This document shows, in pieces, positions 1 to 7,680 of a stretch of 15,327 bases of DNA. The first letter of the stretch is position 1. Each line of letters opens with the position of its first letter. The translations under genes and the position numbers were made by a program. This DNA comes from CAZHAC01 sp964383855 (GTDB taxonomy: Bacteria > Chloroflexota > Dormibacteria > Dormibacterales > Dormibacteraceae), in NCBI GenBank assembly GCA_964383855.1, contig CAYLIP010000058.1, positions 1-15,327 on the forward strand. Reading direction: 5' to 3'. The notes beneath the pieces were generated by a model. It did not search any database and was not told where the DNA came from. It saw only the letters and a program-made list of their open reading frames with translations.

Positions 1-1138
1 GCTCGGCGGCCTCCCGCTCGGCGGCCACGGCGTCGATCTCGGCCAGCAGGACGGGCAGCAGCTCGTCCTGGGGCACCGTCTTCCAGAGCTTGCCCTTCTT
101 GAAGATCACGCCCTTGCCACGGCCGCCGGTGACGCCCAGGTCGGCGTGGCGCGCCTCCGCCGGTCCATTGACCACGCAGCCCATGACGGCGATCGTCAGC
201 GGCACCTTCAGCTTGGCGATGTGGCGCTCGACCGCCTCCACGGTGGGGTGCATGTCGTACTCGAGCCGCCCGCAGGTCGGGCAGGCGATCAGCGAGGCCG
301 ACTCGTTGCGGAAGTTGAGAGCCTTCAGGACCTCGTAGCCGACCCGGATCTCCTCGGTCGGGTCTTCGGTGGCGAGCGAGACGCGAATGGTGTCGCCGAT
401 GCCCGCGGCGAGCAGGATGCCGAGGCCGACCGCGCTGCGGATCGACCCCGCCTGCACGGGTCCCGACTCGGTCACTCCGAGGTGGATCGGGTATGGGCGC
501 TCCTTGGCGAAGAGGCGGTTCGCCATCACGTTGGTCCAGACGTCGGTGGCCTTGAGGGAGACCTTGATGTGCCCGAACCCGTAGTCGAGCTCCTCCAGGA
601 TCTTGCAGTGCCCAAGGGCCACGTCGACCATCCTCTGCGCCGTCGCCATGCGGTCATCGCGGTCGATGGCGTTGGCCTCGCGCCGGCTCTTCCAGACCTC
701 CTCCGGGAGCGAGCCGGCGTTGACGCCGATCCGGAACGGGATGTCGCGCTCGCGGGCGGCCTGGACCACCTTCCTGACCTTGTCCGCGTCCGGGATGTTG
801 CCGGGGTTGAGCCTGAGCCCGTGCACGCCCGCCTCGATCGCGGCCAAAGCCAGCGTGTGGTCGTAGTGGATGTCGGCGATGATCGGGATCGGCGAGTGCT
901 TGACGATCTCCTTCAGCGCCGCCGCCGCCTCGTGGTCGGGTACCGCCGGCCGCACGATCTCGCAGCCGGCATCCTTGAGGGCGGCGATCTGGTTGAGCGT
1001 GGCCCGCACGTCGCGGGTGTCCGTCTTGGTCATGGTCTGCACCGCGATCGGCGCCGCGCCGCCGACCACCACGTCGCCGACCCGGACCGGGACCGTCTTT
1101 CGGCGCTCGGTGAGGCCGCCTGCCGCCTGCACGCTCAT
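1..1138 (-). CDS. ispG: 4-hydroxy-3-methylbut-2-enyl diphosphate synthase (flavodoxin/ferredoxin), 3' end cut by window
   Basis: IspG (GcpE) is the [4Fe-4S] enzyme that converts ME-cPP to HMBPP, the penultimate step of the MEP isoprenoid pathway. I translated the minus strand by hand. The ATG at 1138-1136 overlaps the rseP stop by one base (TGATG). The frame stays open for 379 codons to the window edge; E. coli IspG is 372 aa, so only a few C-terminal residues should be missing. The cluster ligands are visible: CPTC (Cys286, Cys289), then Cys321 in GCVVNGPAEA and Glu328. Their spacings of 3, 32 and 7 residues equal those of E. coli Cys270/273/305/Glu312. Near the N-terminus the sequence reads VQTMTKTDTRD, and later GVTGGRGKG, both typical of the family. 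It sits last in the visible operon, downstream of dxr from the same pathway. The assignment is secure. Confidence 0.96.
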   Translation of the reverse strand, partial: MSVQAAGGLTERRKTVPVRVGDVVVGGAAPIAVQTMTKTDTRDVRATLNQIAALKDAGCEIVRPAVPDHEAAAALKEIVKHSPIPIIADIHYDHTLALAAIEAGVHGLRLNPGNIPDADKVRKVVQAARERDIPFRIGVNAGSLPEEVWKSRREANAIDRDDRMATAQRMVDVALGHCKILEELDYGFGHIKVSLKATDVWTNVMANRLFAKERPYPIHLGVTESGPVQAGSIRSAVGLGILLAAGIGDTIRVSLATEDPTEEIRVGYEVLKALNFRNESASLIACPTCGRLEYDMHPTVEAVERHIAKLKVPLTIAVMGCVVNGPAEARHADLGVTGGRGKGVIFKKGKLWKTVPQDELLPVLLAEIDAVAAEREAAE

Positions 1139-2223
1139 CAGCGCATCCCCGGAAACTCGTGGTTCACGAGTCTCTGTATATCGAAATAGGCGATGAAGGC
1201 GACCAGGACGAGCAGCGCAACCAGCCCCGCCCGCTGGACCTGCAGCTCTCGCTCACGATTGAAGGCGCGTCCCCTGATCTTCTCGATGATGACGACCACC
1301 ATCCGGCCACCGTCGAGGGCCGGCAGGGGCAGCAGGTTGGCCAGCCCGAGGGCGACGCTGAGGGCCGCCGCCACCGTCACCCAGTCGGCCACGCCGCCCT
1401 GCGTGGACTCGTACGTGATGGCGGCGATCCCGATCGGCCCGGTCGCGCCCTGCGGTCCGAACACGCCGCCCGGGATCTGGCCGCTGATCAGCTGCGCGAT
1501 CCCGCCCGCGATCCCGACCGCGGCCTGGTACGGGAACTCGATGCCCCCGATGACCCCGTCCAGCGGGGAGCGGATCACCATGCCTGAGGGCGTGGTCGGC
1601 TGCGGCTGGCGAACGATCCCCATCAGGTAGCGGGTGCCGCTCGGGTCGAGCCTGGGAGTGACCGTCACCTCGCGGGCTCCGCCCGAGTTCTCCACCCGCA
1701 GCCGGAGCGGGCTGTCGCGGTTGCTCTGCTCGATGCGGTCGAGCTCGTCCTGCTGCTGGATGCGGGTGCCGTTGACGGTGACGATCCGGTCGCCGGGATG
1801 AAGGCCCGCCTGCTGCGCCGGGCTGTTCGGCAGCACCTGCGCGATCAGCACCGGGTAGGGGTTGGCATAGACCGCGTACACCCCGGTCATCAGCGCCCCC
1901 GCCACGATGAAGTTGACCGCAGGCCCGGCGGCCAGGATCAGGAGCCGCTGGTACGCGGGCCGGTTGTGAAAGCCCTTGGGGTCGGCGTAGTCGCCCGGCT
2001 CCATCCCGCTGAGGCGAACGTAGCCGCCGATCGGGATGGCCCGGATCGCGTAGAGCGTGCCTCCGGCCACCCGGGAGAAGAGCCGGTTCCCCATGCCGAC
2101 CGAGAACTCGATGACCCGGACGCCGGCCAGCTTGGCGACGGCAAAGTGACCGCCCTCGTGCGGAGCCACGAGGAGCAGGAACATGAGGACGATGCCGAGC
2201 GCGCCGACGAGGACCTGGATCAC
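1138..2223 (-). CDS. rseP: RIP-family site-2 zinc metalloprotease RseP
   Basis: This is an intramembrane zinc protease of the M50/site-2 family, which cleaves single-pass membrane proteins such as anti-sigma factors or signal-peptide remnants. The first transmembrane helix carries HEGGH at residues 22-26 (HEXXH zinc motif). A second hydrophobic segment lies near 93-118 and one PDZ domain near 123-205 (core PAQQAGLHPGDRI). GPIGI is at 262-266. The third zinc-ligand motif, NLLPLPALDG, is at 296-305, and a last helix at about 333-347. The 361 aa length and single PDZ fit the Gram-positive/Chloroflexi type; E. coli RseP has two PDZ domains and about 450 aa. The start is GTG and overlaps the dxr stop as GTGA, so translation is probably coupled. 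The substrate cannot be inferred here because no anti-sigma factor gene is in the window. Confidence 0.94.
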   Translation of the reverse strand: MIQVLVGALGIVLMFLLLVAPHEGGHFAVAKLAGVRVIEFSVGMGNRLFSRVAGGTLYAIRAIPIGGYVRLSGMEPGDYADPKGFHNRPAYQRLLILAAGPAVNFIVAGALMTGVYAVYANPYPVLIAQVLPNSPAQQAGLHPGDRIVTVNGTRIQQQDELDRIEQSNRDSPLRLRVENSGGAREVTVTPRLDPSGTRYLMGIVRQPQPTTPSGMVIRSPLDGVIGGIEFPYQAAVGIAGGIAQLISGQIPGGVFGPQGATGPIGIAAITYESTQGGVADWVTVAAALSVALGLANLLPLPALDGGRMVVVIIEKIRGRAFNRERELQVQRAGLVALLVLVAFIAYFDIQRLVNHEFPGMR

Positions 2224-3308
2224 AGCCGATAACTACCCAAACGGGAGCGCACATACTCTCTCGCCCGCCGGTCGGCCGCAAGTATCCCCTCCAGGTCGGT
2301 GCCCGGATCGGCGCTGAGGCCCGGTTCCTGGAGCGCGCCTTCGACCATGTCCACGATGTCGGTGAAGCGGGCGGCGCCGGCCAGGAAGGCGGTCACCGCC
2401 TCCTCGTTGGCGGCGTTGAGGATCGCCGGGTAGGGCGCCCCCAGGGCAGCCGCGCGCCGGGCCAGCTCGACCGCCGGGAAGCGGTCGTGGTCGAGGGGAA
2501 GGAGCTCCAGCGTGCCCACCGCGTCGAAGCGCGTGGGCGGCACCGCCCCGGGCAGGCGATGCGGGTAGCTGAGCGCGACCGCGATCGGCAGCCGCATGTC
2601 CGGGTTGCCGAGCTGCGCCTTCGCCGACCCGTCCACGAACTCGACCAGCGAATGGATCACGGCCTGGGGATGGACGGCGACCTGGATCCGCTCGAGCGGA
2701 ACGCGGAAGAGCTGGTGGGCCTCGATCAGCTCCAGTCCCTTGTTCATGAGGGTGGCCGAGTCGACCGTCACCTTGGGCCCCATCGACCACCTGGGGTGAG
2801 CGAGCGCGTCCTCGACCGTGACCTGGGCGAGGTCGAGCCCGGGCCGGCGCAGGAAGGGGCCGCCGGTGGCGGTGATCACGAGCCGCGCCACCGACTCCGC
2901 AGCCTCGCCCCACAGGCACTGCCAGATCGCGCTGTGCTCGGAGTCGACCGGCCGGATGGCGTCGCCGTGGGCGGCGGCGGTGACCAGCTCGCCGGCCATG
3001 ACCATCACCTCCTTGGTCGCCAGGGCGACCTTCTTGTGCGCGTGGAGGGCGGTGAGCGTCGGCCGGAGCGCCCGGGCGCCGGGTATGGCCACCAGCACCA
3101 GGTCGCAGTCGGAGTGGGAGACGATCTCGTCCAGGCGGGCGTCGAAGTCCGGATCTTCGGCGGTGAGCACGAAGCGGGCCTCCCGCTCGAGCCGCCGGCG
3201 ACCGGTCACCAGCGCAAAGGCCTCGAAGCGGTCCGGGTGGCGGTCGATGACGTCGAGTGCCTGCAGGCCGATCGAGCCGCTGGCTCCGAGCACGGCGATC
3301 CGGATCAT
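2220..3308 (-). CDS. dxr: 1-deoxy-D-xylulose 5-phosphate reductoisomerase, compact and divergent
   Basis: Dxr converts DXP to MEP with NADPH and a divalent metal; it is the first committed step of the MEP pathway and the fosmidomycin target. The 362 aa chain has the NADPH motif GASGSIG (8-14), the metal ligands in PVDSEHSAIW (Asp122, Glu124), HPRWSMG (171-177), and DSATLMNKGLELIEA (183-197) with Asn189, Lys190 and Glu193. The C-terminal domain has APYPAILNAANEEAV. The start is ATG at 3308, overlapping the cdsA stop as ATGA; the frame stays open further upstream through cdsA, but only as a GC-rich artefact. Oddities: it is about 30 aa shorter than usual, mostly in the NADPH domain. The usual ANKE reads ATKE (97-100), and the substrate-binding SGGPF reads TGGPF (148-152). 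All core catalytic residues are present, so I expect an active enzyme. Confidence 0.94.
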   Translation of the reverse strand: MIRIAVLGASGSIGLQALDVIDRHPDRFEAFALVTGRRRLEREARFVLTAEDPDFDARLDEIVSHSDCDLVLVAIPGARALRPTLTALHAHKKVALATKEVMVMAGELVTAAAHGDAIRPVDSEHSAIWQCLWGEAAESVARLVITATGGPFLRRPGLDLAQVTVEDALAHPRWSMGPKVTVDSATLMNKGLELIEAHQLFRVPLERIQVAVHPQAVIHSLVEFVDGSAKAQLGNPDMRLPIAVALSYPHRLPGAVPPTRFDAVGTLELLPLDHDRFPAVELARRAAALGAPYPAILNAANEEAVTAFLAGAARFTDIVDMVEGALQEPGLSADPGTDLEGILAADRRAREYVRSRLGSYRL

Positions 3309-4153
3309 GTCAGGAGACCGGTCAGCGAGCAGTACAGGTAGACCAGGATGGGCGGGAAGAGCACGGAGTCGATCCGGTCGAGCACCCCCCCGTGGCCCGG
3401 GATCAGGCGCGACGAGTCTTTGACGTCGGCGACGCGCTTCATCTGCGATTCGACGAGGTCGCCGGCCTCGGCGCTCAGCCCGATCAGCAGACCGAGCGCG
3501 ACCGCGTGGATGGCCGCTATCTCGAGCCCGGTGAAGGCGCCGATGAGCATCACCGGGACCGGCAGGAGCACGCCGGCGAGGGCGCCCTCCAGGGTCTTGT
3601 TGGGGCTGATGTTGGGGAAGAACGGGGTGCGGCCGAGCCTCCTCCCCACCAGGAGCGCGGCCGCGTCGCTGACCACCACCGAGAGGATCACGAAGAGCAG
3701 CCAGGCGAAGGCATGGCGAGGTGCTCCGCTGTAGATGAGCAGGTAGTAGTTGAAGGGCATCCCGATGTACATGGCGCCGGCCAGCCCCATCGCCCAGCGG
3801 CCGAGCCCGCCTCTTCGCTCGGGCAGGAAGAGGAACATCGCCAGCCCCCCGACGAGGGCCAGAGAGAGCACGAGCTCCAGGTCGACCGCCTTCAGCACGG
3901 TGCCGCTGAAGGCGAGGTAGGCGCCGAGCGGGAAGATCAGCCAGCTCGGCGCCCGGAAGCCCATGCGGTCGGAGAGCGAGCGAAACTCCCAGAGCGCCAG
4001 CCCCCCGACGACCACGATCAGGAGGTACACGCCCGGCCTCTGCAGGAGCAGCAGCCCGATCATGGCGAGCAGCAGCGCTCCCCCGCTGAGGATGCGGATG
4101 GTCAGCGGCGAGAGCAGCGGCGCTGCCGGCGTGGGCTTGGCCTCCACCGTCAC
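3305..4153 (-). CDS. cdsA: Phosphatidate cytidylyltransferase (CDP-diglyceride synthase)
   Basis: CdsA makes CDP-diacylglycerol from phosphatidic acid and CTP, the branch point for phosphatidylglycerol, cardiolipin and phosphatidylinositol. It is a polytopic membrane protein of 282 aa with many hydrophobic stretches, for example residues 20-56, 92-111, 146-168 and 193-226. The family signature is clear at 231-264, with GDLVESQMKR followed by KD, PGHGG and LDRIDS. ISPNKTLEG at 182-190 is the other conserved block. The start is GTG, overlapping the uppS stop as GTGA; the stop overlaps the dxr start as ATGA. The gene is therefore locked on both sides into the operon, next to uppS as in many bacteria. 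The first 15 residues are Pro/Ala-rich and probably cytoplasmic. Confidence 0.95.
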   Translation of the reverse strand: MTVEAKPTPAAPLLSPLTIRILSGGALLLAMIGLLLLQRPGVYLLIVVVGGLALWEFRSLSDRMGFRAPSWLIFPLGAYLAFSGTVLKAVDLELVLSLALVGGLAMFLFLPERRGGLGRWAMGLAGAMYIGMPFNYYLLIYSGAPRHAFAWLLFVILSVVVSDAAALLVGRRLGRTPFFPNISPNKTLEGALAGVLLPVPVMLIGAFTGLEIAAIHAVALGLLIGLSAEAGDLVESQMKRVADVKDSSRLIPGHGGVLDRIDSVLFPPILVYLYCSLTGLLT

Positions 4154-4869
4154 GTGGCCGCCCCGGCGGAGTCCGGCCGGCCGCCGAAGCGGCGCACGCG
4201 GCCCTGGTAGTCGGCAACCGCGATCTCCAGCTGCTCCCGGTCGAAGTCGGGCCAGAGCACGTCGGTGATGTACAGCTCCGAGTACGCGGTCTGCCAGAGC
4301 AGGAAGTTGCTCATCCGCCGCTCGCCGGCGGTGCGGATCACGAGGTCGGGATCGGGCAGCTCGGGGCGGTAGAGGTGACGCGCGATCGCCGCCTCGTCGA
4401 TGGCCGCGGCGGCCACGCCCTGGGCCGCCAGCGCCCTCACCGCGTCAACCACCTCGGCCCGCCCGCCGTAGTTGAGGCACACGTTGAGAACGCCATTACG
4501 GTTGCTGCCGGTACGGTCCTCGGCCTGCCGGATCCGCTGCTGCATGCGCTCGCTCAGCTCCCCGATGCGGCCGCTCACGACGAGCCGGATCCCCCGCTGG
4601 TCGAGCTCGTCGATCTCGCGCTGGATGGCTTCGTGGAAGAGCCGCATGAGCGCCCTCACCTCCGTCCTCGGCCGCGTCCAGTTCTCGGTCGAGAACGCGT
4701 AGACGGAGAGGATCTCGATCCCGAGCTCCTCGCACGCGTACATGACGCGCTTCATGGCCCGGACGCCGGCCCTGTGCCCGAAGCTGTGGGGCCGGCCCTG
4801 CCGGCGCGCCCAGCGGCCGTTGCCATCCATGATGATGCCGACGTGCCGCGGCGGCCGCGGAAAGTCCAC
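4150..4869 (-). CDS. uppS: Isoprenyl transferase (undecaprenyl diphosphate synthase)
   Basis: This cis-prenyltransferase adds IPP units to farnesyl diphosphate to make the long-chain lipid carrier for peptidoglycan and other cell-wall polymers. At 239 aa it has the normal length. Motifs in order: HVGIIMDGNGRWA (9-21) with catalytic Asp15, YAFSTENW (57-64), LNYGGRAEVVDA (132-143), and the C-terminal IRTAGERRMSNFLLWQ (178-193) followed by WPDF. The family usually has TSGE where this reads TAGE. The start is GTG at 4869; no better start lies upstream, and the gap to frr is 29 nt with a small hairpin in it. The chain-length class (C55 or shorter) cannot be told from sequence by eye. Confidence 0.95.
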   Translation of the reverse strand: MDFPRPPRHVGIIMDGNGRWARRQGRPHSFGHRAGVRAMKRVMYACEELGIEILSVYAFSTENWTRPRTEVRALMRLFHEAIQREIDELDQRGIRLVVSGRIGELSERMQQRIRQAEDRTGSNRNGVLNVCLNYGGRAEVVDAVRALAAQGVAAAAIDEAAIARHLYRPELPDPDLVIRTAGERRMSNFLLWQTAYSELYITDVLWPDFDREQLEIAVADYQGRVRRFGGRPDSAGAAT

Positions 4870-4878
4870 CGGCGGAGT

Positions 4879-4893
4879 CTAGGCCGAGCCTAG
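4879..4893 (-). other. Short perfect hairpin in the frr-uppS gap
   Basis: The only real gap inside the pyrH-to-ispG half of the operon (4870-4898) contains a 6-bp inverted repeat with a 3-nt loop, CTAGGC-n3-GCCTAG. It lies between the frr stop and the uppS GTG. There is no T-run after it on the minus strand, so it does not look like an intrinsic terminator. It could be an RNA processing or stabilising element, or chance. Confidence 0.35.
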
Positions 4894-4898
4894 AGGTG

Positions 4899-5456
4899 TC
4901 AAACCTCCATCACCTCGGCCTCCTTCCGGGCGGCGACCTGGTCGACGCGGGCGGTGTGCTGGTCGGTCAGCTTCTGGAGCTGCTCGAGGGCGCGCTTGGC
5001 CTGGTCGGCCGGGATCTCGCCCTCCTTCTCCTGCTGCTGAATCCGCTGCATCTCGTCACGCCGGATGTTGCGCACCGCCACCCGGGCCTCCTCGGCCCGA
5101 TGCTTGACCATCCGGACGTACTCCTTGCGCCGGTCCTCGGTCAGCGGCGGGATCGGCACGCGGATGACCTGGCCGTCGCTGGCCGGATTGAGGCCCTGGC
5201 CGGAGTCGCGGATCGCCTTCTCGACGGCGCCGATCTGGCCCCGGTCGTAGACCTGGACCAGCAGCAGCCGCGCCTCGGGGGCGGTGATCTGAGCCAGCTG
5301 CTGCAGCGGCGTCGGGGTCCCGTAGTAGGGCACCTTGACGGCCTCGATCAGCGCCGGGTTGGCGCGGCCGGTCCGGATCGTGGTGAGCTCCTGCTGCAGG
5401 TGCTCGACGCTCTTGTCCATCTTCTCCCCGGCTTCGAGGAGGATCTCGTCGATCAA
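4899..5456 (-). CDS. frr: Ribosome recycling factor, TTG start
   Basis: RRF splits post-termination ribosomes together with EF-G. The longest open frame starts further upstream at 5564, but that extension lies inside pyrH and resembles no RRF. I place the start at TTG 5456-5454. It overlaps the pyrH TGA as TTGA, has AGGAG about 7 nt upstream (within GTAGGAGCG), and gives MIDEILLEAGEKMDKSVEHL, which matches the usual RRF N-terminus. The resulting protein is 185 aa, the canonical family length. Conserved TIRTGRANPALIE follows near residues 26-38, then the domain II region PYYGTPTPLQQLA. The C-terminal half is rich in charged helical sequence, as expected of the three-helix bundle. Confidence 0.95.
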   Translation of the reverse strand: MIDEILLEAGEKMDKSVEHLQQELTTIRTGRANPALIEAVKVPYYGTPTPLQQLAQITAPEARLLLVQVYDRGQIGAVEKAIRDSGQGLNPASDGQVIRVPIPPLTEDRRKEYVRMVKHRAEEARVAVRNIRRDEMQRIQQQEKEGEIPADQAKRALEQLQKLTDQHTARVDQVAARKEAEVMEV

Positions 5457-6184
5457 CCCTTCGCTCCTACCAGAGTGCCGATCTCCTCGCCCTGCACCAC
5501 CCGCTCGATGTTGCCTTCCTTGAGGAGGTCGAAAACGATGATCGGAACTCCATTGTCCATGCAAAGGGTCAGCGCGGTGTTGTCCATGACCTCGATGCCC
5601 CGGTTCAGCACCTCCAGGTAGTCGAGCTTCTCGAGCTTGGTCGCCGAGGGATCCTTGAACGGATCTGCGGTGTAGACCCCGTCGACCTTGGTCGCCTTGA
5701 GGATGACGTCGGCCTCCAGCTCCACCGCCCGCAGCGCGGCCGTGGTGTCGGTGGTGAAGTACGGATTTCCGGTACCGGCGGCGAGGATGACCACGCGACC
5801 CTTCTCGAGGTGGCGCACGGCTCGCCGGCGGATGTAGGGCTCGGCCACCTGCGGCATCTGGATCGCCGTCATCGTCCGCGCGTAGACGTCCATGCCCTCG
5901 AGCGCGTCCTGCAGGGCGAGCGCGTTGATGACGGTGCCCAGCATGCCCATGTAGTCGGCGGTGGCGCGGTCGAACCCGTGCTCGGCGAACTCCGCGCCGC
6001 GCACGATGTTGCCGCCGCCGACGACGACCGCGACCTGGACCCCCTGCTCGTGCACGCCCTTGACCTGGCCCGCGATGTGCCGGACGACGCCGTAGTCGAC
6101 GCCGTGCTCGCGGGTGCCGCCCAGCGCCTCCCCGCTCAGCTTGAGGAGGACGCGCCGGAAATGGGGGCCAGAGCCATTGACCAC
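5453..6184 (-). CDS. pyrH: UMP kinase (uridylate kinase)
   Basis: PyrH phosphorylates UMP to UDP with ATP; it is a hexameric enzyme of the amino-acid-kinase fold and is usually controlled by GTP and UTP. The 243 aa chain shows LLKLSGEAL (13-21), VVVGGGNIVRG (53-63), ADYMGMLGTVINA (76-88), GTGNPYFTTD (137-146) and KATKVDGVYTADP (163-175), all diagnostic. The start is GTG at 6184, four bases after the tsf stop, with AAGGGGG in the tsf 3' end as the likely ribosome-binding site. An internal start a few codons later cannot be excluded, since the first 8 residues are variable in the family. Its stop overlaps the frr TTG. Confidence 0.96.
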   Translation of the reverse strand: MVNGSGPHFRRVLLKLSGEALGGTREHGVDYGVVRHIAGQVKGVHEQGVQVAVVVGGGNIVRGAEFAEHGFDRATADYMGMLGTVINALALQDALEGMDVYARTMTAIQMPQVAEPYIRRRAVRHLEKGRVVILAAGTGNPYFTTDTTAALRAVELEADVILKATKVDGVYTADPFKDPSATKLEKLDYLEVLNRGIEVMDNTALTLCMDNGVPIIVFDLLKEGNIERVVQGEEIGTLVGAKG

Positions 6185-6188
6185 CCGG

Positions 6189-6797
6189 CTAGGCCCCCTT
6201 GACGTCGAACCTGGAGAAGCGCCGGACCACGATGTTCTCCTGCAGCCGGGAGATGTTCTCCTTGATCAGGTTCTCGATCGTCGTCTTGGGATCGCGGACC
6301 CACTCCTGGTCGAGGAGCACGTTGTCCTTGTAGAAGGAGTTGAGCTGGCCCTCCACGATCTTCGGGATCGCCTGGGCGGGCTTGCCCTCCGCCTCGAAGC
6401 GGCGCGTGGCCACCTCCCGCTCGGCTTCGACCACGTCGGCCGGAACCTCCTCGCGCGTGACCCACTTCGGGTTGGCGGCGGCGATGTGCAGGGCCAGCTC
6501 GCGAGCCAGCGCGCGGAAGTCCTCGCCCTTGGCGACGAAGTCCGACTCGCAGTCCAGCTCGACGAGGACGCCCACCTGCGGCGGGTAGTCGCCGGTGCGG
6601 TGCAGGTAGGCTTCGACGACGCCGTTGGCGGTGGCACGGTCCATCCGCTTGGCGGCCTTGGCGATGCCCCGCTCGCGCAGCACCGTGACGGCCTTGTCCA
6701 GGTCGCCGCCGGTCTCCTCGAGCGCGCGCTTGCAGTCCATCATCCCCGCGCCGGTCATGTCGCGAAGCTGCTTCACAACGTCCATCGATACAGCCAT
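6189..6797 (-). CDS. tsf: Translation elongation factor Ts, short form
   Basis: EF-Ts is the GDP/GTP exchange factor for EF-Tu. The N-terminal UBA-like domain carries LRDMTGAGMMDCKRALEE (11-28), and the first core subdomain has the contact motif ESDFVAKGEDF (84-94), usually TDFVAKN. At 202 aa this is the short form found in Thermus, cyanobacteria and Chloroflexi, lacking the second core repeat of the 283 aa E. coli protein. The start is ATG at 6797 with GAGAGGGA just upstream; ATG at codon 5 is an alternative, but the upstream one has the better spacing. It lies 12 nt after rpsB, as in nearly all bacteria, and should be cotranscribed with it. Confidence 0.96.
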   Translation of the reverse strand: MAVSMDVVKQLRDMTGAGMMDCKRALEETGGDLDKAVTVLRERGIAKAAKRMDRATANGVVEAYLHRTGDYPPQVGVLVELDCESDFVAKGEDFRALARELALHIAAANPKWVTREEVPADVVEAEREVATRRFEAEGKPAQAIPKIVEGQLNSFYKDNVLLDQEWVRDPKTTIENLIKENISRLQENIVVRRFSRFDVKGA

Positions 6798-6809
6798 GTG
6801 GGTCCCTCT

Positions 6810-7658
6810 CTACCTTCCTTCGTCGTCCCCGCCGCGGCCCAGGAACTCGTCCTCGGACACGCTGGGCAGGTAGTCCTCGTCCTCTTCGTCCAGGTACTCC
6901 TCCATGAACTCGTACCTGGGGGTGTCGTAGAACTCGCGCTCCTCCACGGGCGGCGCCAGCTCACCCCGGGCCTCGGCCTGCTGGCGTCCTTCCAGGCAGG
7001 CGTCGGCGATCTTGCCCGTGATCAGCTTCACCGCCCGGATGGCATCGTCGTTGCCGGGGATGATCTTCTGGATCAGGTCGGGGTCACAGTTGGAGTCTGT
7101 GATCGCGATCACCGGGATCTTGAGCCGGTTGGCCTCGGTGACCGCGATGTGCTCCTTGCGCGGGTCGACCACGAACACCGCGCCGGGCAGGCGCTTCATG
7201 TCGGCGATGCCGTCGAAGTGGAACATCAGGCGGTCGAGCTCGTCCTGGAGCCGCTTGGCCTCCTTCTTGGGCAGCTGCTCGAAGACGCCCGCCTGCTGCA
7301 TCCCGCGCAGCTCGCGCAGGCGGTCGATGCGGCGCTTCACGGTGCTGAAGTTGGTCAGCATCCCGCCCATCCAGCGGCGGTTGACGAAGAACATCCCACA
7401 GCGGACCGCCTCCGACTGGATGGTCTCCTGCGCCTGCTTCTTGGTCCCGATGAAGAGCACCGGCCGGCCGGTCGAGGCGACGTCGCGCGCGAAGCCCCAG
7501 GCGTCGTCCAGCAGGCGCACGGTCTTCTGCAGGTCGATGATGTGGATGCCGTTGCGGGCGGTGAAGATGAAGGGCCGCATCTTCGGGTTCCAGCGGCTGG
7601 TCTGGTGCCCGAAGTGGACCCCGGCCTCCAGCAGCTGTTTCAGGCTTACCTGAGCCAT
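6810..7658 (-). CDS. rpsB: 30S ribosomal protein S2 with acidic C-terminal tail
   Basis: S2 is a late-assembling small-subunit protein at the head-body junction. The sequence begins MAQVSLKQLLEAGVHFGHQT, followed by RWNPKM, IHIIDLQKT, RWMGGMLTNF (95-104) and the second signature VFVVDPRKEHIAV. It ends the core with PGNDDAIR. The S2 core finishes near residue 237, and then a tail of about 45 residues follows in which 19 are Asp or Glu. Acidic extensions of S2 occur in several high-GC phyla; their role is not settled. The start is ATG at 7658 with a strong GGAGG at 7668-7672, 9 nt upstream. A promoter-like -10 box and a structured leader precede it, so expression probably starts here independently of the upstream methyltransferase. 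Confidence 0.97.
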   Translation of the reverse strand: MAQVSLKQLLEAGVHFGHQTSRWNPKMRPFIFTARNGIHIIDLQKTVRLLDDAWGFARDVASTGRPVLFIGTKKQAQETIQSEAVRCGMFFVNRRWMGGMLTNFSTVKRRIDRLRELRGMQQAGVFEQLPKKEAKRLQDELDRLMFHFDGIADMKRLPGAVFVVDPRKEHIAVTEANRLKIPVIAITDSNCDPDLIQKIIPGNDDAIRAVKLITGKIADACLEGRQQAEARGELAPPVEEREFYDTPRYEFMEEYLDEEDEDYLPSVSEDEFLGRGGDDEGR

Positions 7659-7667
7659 GTCGAACTA

Positions 7668-7672
7668 CCTCC
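7668..7672 (-). promoter_or_regulatory. Strong Shine-Dalgarno of rpsB
   Basis: GGAGG on the minus strand ends 9 nt before the rpsB ATG and is the strongest ribosome-binding site in the window. A second GGAGG at 7681-7685 lies directly against the candidate pseudoknot helix. Confidence 0.8.
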
Positions 7673-7680
7673 GTTGATTT

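Noticed and set aside
2220..4217. A 665-codon frame that would fuse an upstream region to Dxr
   Set aside because: The extra N-terminal part is cdsA read out of frame (Arg/Ala/Gly-rich). Dxr begins normally at ATG 3308 with the NADPH motif immediately after.
5457..5564. N-terminal extension of frr beginning at ATG 5564
   Set aside because: Lies inside pyrH and does not resemble RRF; TTG 5456 gives the canonical 185 aa protein with a good ribosome-binding site.
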